Under the pieces are notes generated by a model that did no database searches, was not told the origin of the DNA, and saw only the letters and a list, made by a program, of their open reading frames with translations. This document shows, in pieces, positions 58,186-64,000 of a DNA stretch of 64,000 nucleotides. This DNA comes from Callorhinus ursinus (Eukaryota; Chordata; Mammalia; Carnivora; Otariidae), in contig NW_020312785.1 of the NCBI RefSeq assembly GCF_003265705.1, positions 128,941,665 to 129,005,664 of the forward strand, written 5' to 3'. The translations under genes and the position numbers were made by a program. Position 1 is the first letter of the stretch. Each line of letters begins with the position of its first letter.

Positions 58186-58700
58186 ACCTGAGCTGCTGTT
58201 CCTGGCGTCAGGTAAAGGGGAAACTGTGACAAACCCAAAGGAGCAAACATACTAACGCTTCTTGGAAAGAAAAAAAATGTAAGTTCTCCTCTCTTATCTC
58301 CCCTGTTTCCCTATCACTCTATACCAGATCCAAAATCCTCAGCTAATGTGTCCAAGCAATTTGGCAGTCCCTGAGTTAAAGGCGAAGATCTTGTAATTTT
58401 CCCCTACGTCCCCTGAATATCAATGCCCCTGCCTTCGAGCCTTGGAGCATTTTAGGATTAGAGCATACCATCTTGTTCTGATCCTGTCTGCCACCAGTCC
58501 TCCATTGCTGGCTGCCCGTTCTCATTCAAACAGATCCTGAGCACACAGACCATATCCCAGTCCCTCCTCATGGGCACCCCCCTGCCCCAAAAATTGTAAG
58601 GCAGGTGTTGGCTCTTTATAAACCTGCTCTGGCTAACCGTGACACACATAGCTTGCCTTCCACTCTCAGCCCCACCTGTTCATGCTTGATTCATGTATAA
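58186..58700. other. unique sequence, no gene seen
   Basis: No repeat or exon was recognised. Confidence 0.4.
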
Positions 58701-58711
58701 TACAAACTCTT

Positions 58712-58920
58712 CCTTTTTTCTTTTTAAGATTTATTCACTTATTTTAGAGAGCTTGAGTGGGGGAGGGGCAAAGGCAGAAGGAGAGAGAGAGAATCCCTCC
58801 AGACTTCCCACTGAGTGGGGAGCCCAACATGGGGCTCCCATCCCATGACCCTGAGATCACAACTTAAGCAAACCAAGACTCAAGACATTCAACCGACTAA
58901 GCCCCCCGGGCACCCCCACA
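58712..58920 (-). mobile_element. CAN-SINE, older
   Basis: Diverged minus-strand copy ('ctaagccccccgggcaccc' at its head). tacaaactctt (58701-58711) and cataaactctt (58922-58932) are the likely target duplication. Confidence 0.92.
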
Positions 58921-58932
58921 ACATAAACTCTT

Positions 58933-60559
58933 AATCTTTGACTTCATGGTTTTGTTGGCAGTCTTCTGAACCCCATTCCCAAGTTTGGGGAATTCCTCAC
59001 TGTACGCGTCTGGAGAGCCATAGAGCCCACCTCCCATCACAGCCAAAAAGGGCAAATTCTAGCTGCGTTCCTGTCCCAACTGTGCGTTTGTTGACCGGTG
59101 CCTCAGCATAGCAAATCAGATGCTCTTACCCATGTTTTCAAATCTCAAAGTAAGAGACAAAGAAACACAGGAAAACACTCATTCAAAAAATTCCTTTTCT
59201 GCATTAGTTGGTCAGAGTCAGTTTCCCCTGCTTATAGGGTCAGGATGTTCCACATTGTGCCAGGAAGGCAGGCAGGGGTGCAGTCCCCAAGTCTGTGTGC
59301 TGGTGAAGTCCACACCACTCTATGCCTCCTCTTAGAGCCCACACCAGGGTCACTAACCACCCTGGTTTTCCTGGGACTGAGGGGGGTTTCCCGGGATGTG
59401 GGACTTTCAGAGCTAAAACTGGGACAAGCAAAGCTGAAGGGTTGGCCAACCTGGTCTGAGCCCTGTGGCTCAGACATAAAAAGAGTTTGGTGCTGCAGTT
59501 GGCTGTGAGTAACTGAGGACTCATCAATATGTCCTGGAGAAAAGGGTAAGGATCCCAGGACTACATTCCCCAGAGAGAGCCTTCTCAAATCGAAGGCTCT
59601 CTGCAGGAAATGTTCCGTGATCTTATGGAAGGACTCAAAACATTTGATGGGAGTAGAGGTGGATCTGCCAGGAAGCTATGGAAGCTTGAGCTTCAGAGGC
59701 CCTCATTTGCCCTGGAGGCCCTGGGAGGGGCCCAATGAATATTCACAGGATCACAGGTTTTGTTGTGCGTAAAAGTAAGATTTATTTTTACAGCTGGAGG
59801 TTAAGGTGCCTATTTCTCTTCTTTCTGACTTGCCCTCCTGTCACGTGAGGGGTGTCAGAGTGTCCCCGGGTATTTTTGGAAATTCTGCTAAGGGGATGTT
59901 AAGCTTGAGACAGATTAAATCTGAGTTTAATGGCTGTATTTCTGTAGTCGCCGTCACTCCTTGTGTAGTTGAGCTGTTGCTGGCTGAGCCGCTGTGGAAA
60001 ATGCACACACCCGATCTGGAGAGTTTTATTTGATGCCACACACAAGGTACTACTCATACAGGGAAGAAGTGTTGAATTATCCGTACGTTCAAAGCCTGCG
60101 AGTGGGTGTGGGGAAGGAGTTAATAGAATATACTGGAAAAGATGGGAACTGCCTTGAGAGACACGTGTGGGTCTCATGAAGGAGGAGGGAGCTGAGCAAT
60201 AAGTGATTTCTGTCTACACAAAGAAGGGCTTGGGGATCAGGTACATTCCTGTCTTGGATATTTTATTTTGGACTCAAATTGGTTGAACTTGAAACTGCCT
60301 GTTAGTTGGGAGAAAGAGCAAGTTTGGGAGCTTGAGAGTATAAAAGGCAGGAATTACATGAGAGATGAAAGTTTGAGGACTGTACATCACAGGATGCTAG
60401 ATTTATGATGTCAGAAATTATACTGGGAGAGAAGGCATGCTGCAGGGAAGGCAGGGTGACTTCCCCGGAGGAGGAGATCCTATTTCTAGTGCCATGCCCA
60501 GTTTCCCCTGGCACGGCTGGTAAAAACAGCACTTTTAACGATTTTGGTTTTTGCCACCT
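58933..60559. other. 1.6 kb unique sequence, no gene seen
   Basis: Frames of 62-136 codons (for example 59098-59508 plus, 59232-59588 minus) overlap on opposite strands with no family signal. 59740-60540 has no repeat and could be tested for conservation. Confidence 0.4.
59574..59602. repeat. 11-bp stem, 7-base loop inverted repeat
   Basis: agagagccttc (59574-59584) and gaaggctctct (59592-59602) are exact reverse complements around tcaaatc. No T run follows closely, so nothing suggests a transcription terminator. Confidence 0.9.
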
Positions 60560-60685
60560 GGGAACTCTTCAAGGGCAAGGTCTTATTGATGTTTGTATCA
60601 GCCGCACGTGGCAGTGCCTGGACCCCCCCGCCCCCCGCCGCCGCCCAAAGCAGGCTCTCAAGAAATGTTTGCTGAATTTAATTAA
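60560..60685 (+). mobile_element. L2/MIR-type 3' end
   Basis: 'aactcttcaagggcaaggtc', 'tgatgtttgtatcagccgca', 'ggcagtgcctggac' and 'ctcaagaaatgtttgctgaa' follow the L2 3' end. A C/G-rich scrap (60624-60646) interrupts it. Confidence 0.7.
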
Positions 60686-61087
60686 AACACCATGCAAGAT
60701 CTATGACCACAACACCAGCCAGTGCCTGCTAGTTAACAAAGGTTAATAACAATAAGGTGTTCTTAGAATAAAAGGCTTACCTAGAAAACCAGCTAAGGGG
60801 GTTCTGGGACCACAGATCCTTTCCTCTCCGCTCCCAGTACCAGGGAAGGTGGACAGACAACTGGATGTGGCCTAGGCGGGGGGCTCTGTGGTTACAACAG
60901 AAGCAAGGATAGCAGGATTTGCTGTGCCCTGGGTAGAAACCAAAAGAAGAGACAAAGGTGTTGTAGGGAGGACAAGCAAAAGAGGAAAAAGAAAACAATG
61001 GCACTGAAATTAAATCCATGCATACCATTGCATTGGCACATTTAAGTATAATTGTACATAAAGATGTAAACACCAATTTTAAAAGGG
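60686..61087. other. unique sequence, no gene seen
   Basis: No repeat or exon was recognised. Confidence 0.4.
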
Positions 61088-61095
61088 TCTTAGAG

Positions 61096-61303
61096 GGGCA
61101 CCTGGGTGGCTCAGTTGGTTAAGCGTCTGCCTTCGGCTCAGGTTGTGATCCTGGGGTCATGGGATGGAGCCCCGCGTCAGGCATCAGACTCCCTGCTCAG
61201 TGGGGAGCCTACTTCTCCCCCTCCCTCTGCCCTTGCTTGTATTCTCTTGTTCTCTCTCTTTCTCACTCTCTCAAATAAAATCTTTTTTAAAAAAATAAAA
61301 AGC
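61096..61303 (+). mobile_element. CAN-SINE
   Basis: Complete copy with tail AAATAAAATCTTTTTT. The target duplication tcttagag lies at 61088-61095 and 61304-61311. Confidence 0.95.
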
Positions 61304-61311
61304 TCTTAGAG

Positions 61312-61829
61312 CAGTGATCCTTTAGATGGGTAGGTCATGACGGCCTGGTGCCAAGAACCCCTCCGGGGTGCACTGCCCAGTTTTAATCAACGTATAAAAA
61401 CAATGTGGGAAAGAAACAACACACACACACACACACAATGTGGGCTACAGCTGAGGACTGCTGTTATGCTAGGCTCTTCCAAGGGGAACACTGAGCAGTG
61501 AGGGTCAGGGGACAGTCTAGAGCAAGAAGAGGTGTAACATGATGATGATGTCAACCGGGAAACAAGAAAGGAGTTTCCTCGAATTGGGGACCCTTTGCCC
61601 AGTGAGTATGTAAGAAGGCACCACGAGGGAACGGAGAAGTTCTGAAGGGCTACGGAGGGAACGGGGGGATACTTCTGTATGCAGTGAAGCCTCCTGAAAT
61701 ATGCCGTGAGATAGGACACCACCACCCACAGTTGAGGACCACCACTTGCTTCATGGAGTCAACTTTATAACTTTCTTGACTTCCCTGCAGTACTTATTGT
61801 TTCTCCCTTTTTTCCCTTTTAACTCTTAC
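61312..61829. other. unique sequence with short (AC)n
   Basis: An (AC)9-10 tract lies at about 61419-61437. No exon was recognised. Confidence 0.45.
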
Positions 61830-62030
61830 TTTTGAAATCATTTCAGATTTTCAGAAAGGTTGCAAGAATAGTGCCCAGATTCACCAGTTGTTAGTGTTTT
61901 TGCTACATTTGCTTTATCATTCTAGGTACATTTTTTTTTTGGCGTTATTTTAAGAGTAAGTTGCAGATGTCCTATCTCCTTTACCCCTATATATTTCCAC
62001 ATGTTCATCCAGAGATTAAAAACATTCTTT

Positions 62031-62194
62031 CATGGGGCGCCTGGGTGGCTCAGGTGGTTAAGTGTCCAACTCTTGATTTCGGCTCAGGTCATGATCTCAG
62101 GGTCGTGAGATCAAGCCCCACGTCGGGCTCTGTGCTGGGTATGAAGCCTACTTAAGATTCTCTCTCTCCTTTTGCCCCCTCCAAAAATAAAAAC
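62031..62194 (+). mobile_element. CAN-SINE, short form
   Basis: Head plus middle ending 'gcctacttaagattctctct', then a brief A-rich tail. It matches the short form at 937-1083. The target duplication aaaaacattcttt lies at 62018-62030 and 62195-62207. Confidence 0.95.
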
Positions 62195-62314
62195 AAAAAC
62201 ATTCTTTTATATAACTATGTTATACAGTGGTCAAAATTAGGAAATTTAATATGGATACAAATTATTACCAAATATTTTCAAATTTTGCCAGTTGTTCCAA
62301 TATATCTTACATGC

Positions 62315-62499
62315 TTTTTTTTTTTTAAAGATTTTCCTTATTTGTCAGAAAAAACACAATCAGTGGGGACAGCAGGCAGAGGGAGAACCAGGCTCCCCTC
62401 TGAGCAAGGAGCCTGTTGTGGGACTCGATCCCAGGACTCTGGGATCATGACTTGAGCTGAAGGCAGACACCTAACCAACTGAGCCACCCAGGTGCTCCC
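62315..62499 (-). mobile_element. CAN-SINE
   Basis: Minus-strand copy with a T tail. The target duplication ccaatatat lies at 62297-62305 and 62500-62508. It may extend imperfectly to about 18 bp. Confidence 0.93.
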
Positions 62500-62530
62500 C
62501 CAATATATTCTATATACTTAATAGCACTGT

Positions 62531-63477
62531 CCAGTGGAACTTTCTGCCGTGATGGAAAAGGCCGTTGAGCACTTAAAATGTGCTCGGTTTGACGGAGGAA
62601 GTCAATTTTTAATTATATTTAATTTAATTTTAATTTAAATAGATACATGTCCCAGTGGCTCATGGTTATCATGCAGGTTCCATCTTCCTGGGTTTTAAAT
62701 GAATAATTTTGAAACTCGGGCACTGTCAGGAGAGTTCCTCTTTCTCAGCGGTCACAGACCGGGGGTCCCCCAGCTGAGTACCACTGTCAGAGGTGTTTTG
62801 TTTAGCCAGCGCGGTGTTTTCTCAAAAAGGAGTTGAATGAATTGCCTACAGTTAAAAGTTCTGCAGTTGCACATGACATTTGGAATGCCTGGCTTTTCAT
62901 GAAAAGTCAGAAGGCCTGGCAACACGGCACCTCCTTCCCACAGACCCTCTCCTCTACGGGGGCCTTGTGGGCTTCAAGGTACCTCCCAGACCCACCACGA
63001 CACAGCGTTTAGATTCACCTCCCCACAGTGTATCCGCAGGTGCCTTCACTGGGGCCTCATTACTTGCTCCAGAGTCCCACCTCAGGGGCAAAAGTGGGTG
63101 AAATTTCTGTCAGCCTGACAGAAAGTGGTGCTCGGTGGTGCTGGTTTCCCCCAGAGAAGAGTGGCACGGTGGAGACAACACCGGATTCCATTTGAATTAA
63201 CCAAAATTCTTTTCTCCAAGGAGTTTCTTCTACTCCCTTGGGCTAAATTCCAAGAATTCCCTGCTGCATGGATTCCTCCACTGGAAACTGGTGAGATGTC
63301 CAGGCTTGACCTCTTGGGACGGTGAGAGTAGCACCTCTTTTCTGAACTGCTGCGAGGTGGTCTAAATTCTGCCCTTACCGATGCTGCTCAGAATCCCAGC
63401 TACTCCAAGTGTTTGCCTGATGGGCTTGCAAAATCCCCCTTCTGAACACAAGCCCATGCTCTGGAGGAGTGTGTATG
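62531..63477. other. unique sequence, no gene seen
   Basis: AT-rich at 62580-62640. 62740-63330 is GC-moderate with short frames only. No exon was recognised. Confidence 0.4.
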
Positions 63478-63838
63478 TGAAATGAACTTGTAATTTTTTT
63501 TAAAGATTTTATTTACTTATTAGAGGGAGAAAGACAAAGCACAAGCAGGGGGAGGGGCAGAGGGAGAAGCAGGATCCCCCTGAGCAGGGAGCCCATTGTG
63601 GGGCTCAATCCCAGGACCCTGGGATCATGACCTATGTTGAAGGCAGATGTTAACTGACTGAGCCACCCAGGCACTCCTGAACTTTTAATTTTAAATCATA
63701 TAGAATGATTTATGATGGTAGTACAGAGTTCCCACATACCTGGCACTAGTATCCCCAACATTTTACAACAGTAGGGTGCATTGGTTATGATTACTGAATC
63801 AATATTGATACATCCTTATTATCAAAAGTTCATACTTG
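63478..63838 (-). mobile_element. old L1M 3' UTR fragment, antisense, split by a SINE
   Basis: After the SINE the text 'gtacagagttcccacatacc', 'ttggttatgattactgaatc' and 'aatattgatacatccttatt' is a standard antisense L1M phrase. A SINE lies at 63498-63677 and another starts at 63839. Confidence 0.75.
63498..63677 (-). mobile_element. CAN-SINE
   Basis: Minus-strand copy. The target duplication tgaacttgtaatttt / tgaacttttaatttt lies at 63483-63497 and 63678-63692. Confidence 0.95.
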
Positions 63839-64000
63839 GGGCACCTGGATGGCTCAATCATTAAATGTATGCCTTTGGCTCAGGTCATGATCCCGGGGTC
63901 TTGGGATCAAGCCCCGCATCGGGCTCCCTGCTCCACGGGAAGCCTGCTTCTCCCTCTCCCACTCCCCCTGCTTGTGTTCCCTCTCTTGCTATCTGTTAAA
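63839..64000 (+). mobile_element. CAN-SINE, cut by the window end
   Basis: Head 'ggggcacctggatggctcaa' and CT-rich body close to consensus. The tail lies beyond the window edge, so no second target duplication can be seen. Confidence 0.93.

Larger units (their letters stand above)
61830..62530 (-). mobile_element. old L1M 3' UTR, antisense, split by two SINEs
   Basis: 'gattttcagaaaggttgcaa', 'agtaagttgcagatgtccta', 'caaaattaggaaatttaata' and 'attttgccagttgttccaat' are antisense L1M/HAL1-type 3' UTR phrases. They continue across the SINEs at 62031-62194 and 62315-62499. Confidence 0.78.

Noticed and set aside
59574..59602. Stem-loop considered as a transcription terminator or small RNA hairpin
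   Set aside because: The stem has only 11 pairs, no T run follows, and there is no gene nearby. Kept only as an inverted repeat.

Overview
This window is mammalian nuclear DNA, very probably from a carnivore of the arctoid group (bear, seal, weasel or raccoon side). The main evidence is about 24 copies of the tRNA-derived CAN-SINE. Its head (GGGGCGCCTGGGTGGCTCAG), CT-rich body and AAATAAAATCTT-type tail are carnivore-specific. The copies resemble the arctoid form more than my recollection of the dog or cat forms. A carnivore-type LINE-1 3' UTR supports this. The species itself cannot be read from the sequence.

I found no host protein-coding gene that I can support. The longest open frames fall in simple repeats, LINE-1 remnants or GC-rich stretches where both strands are open together. 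The window is best read as intergenic or deep-intron sequence, and a small or weakly conserved exon could be missed without alignment. The only clear coding relic is a broken LINE-1 ORF2 at 6072-7898.

Layout. 1-5.8 kb: a double SINE, an ancient hAT fragment, MIR elements and a long (CA)n tract. 6.07-8.41 kb: a 5'-truncated sense carnivore L1 with a duplicated 3' UTR block. 8.6-11.7 kb: SINEs, a MaLR-type LTR, a 15-bp-arm palindrome and an expanded TTTTA tail. 11.7-29.6 kb: mostly unique sequence with scattered SINEs, MIRs and old L1 3' ends, plus an inverted chimeric SINE (18.0 kb), a CpG-rich patch (24.1-24.6 kb), an LTR (27.2 kb), a tRNA-like relic (28.1 kb) and a repeat-poor stretch (28.2-29.6 kb). 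29.65-34.9 kb: a long old antisense L1 holding two SINEs. 35-61 kb: unique sequence with many MIRs, L2/L3 and hAT fossils, a second MaLR-type LTR (37.4 kb) and more SINEs. 61.8-64 kb: old antisense L1 3' UTR pieces riddled with four SINEs.

No set of genes here works together and I saw no new biological system. The points most worth checking are structural: a two-SINE array with one pair of target duplications, a fold-back SINE chimera joined at a near-palindromic site, a poly(A)-only insertion with a 13-bp target duplication, the perfect palindrome at 9366-9396, and the CpG-rich patch as a possible promoter or enhancer. Repeat family names are from memory of consensus sequences, not from a database search.
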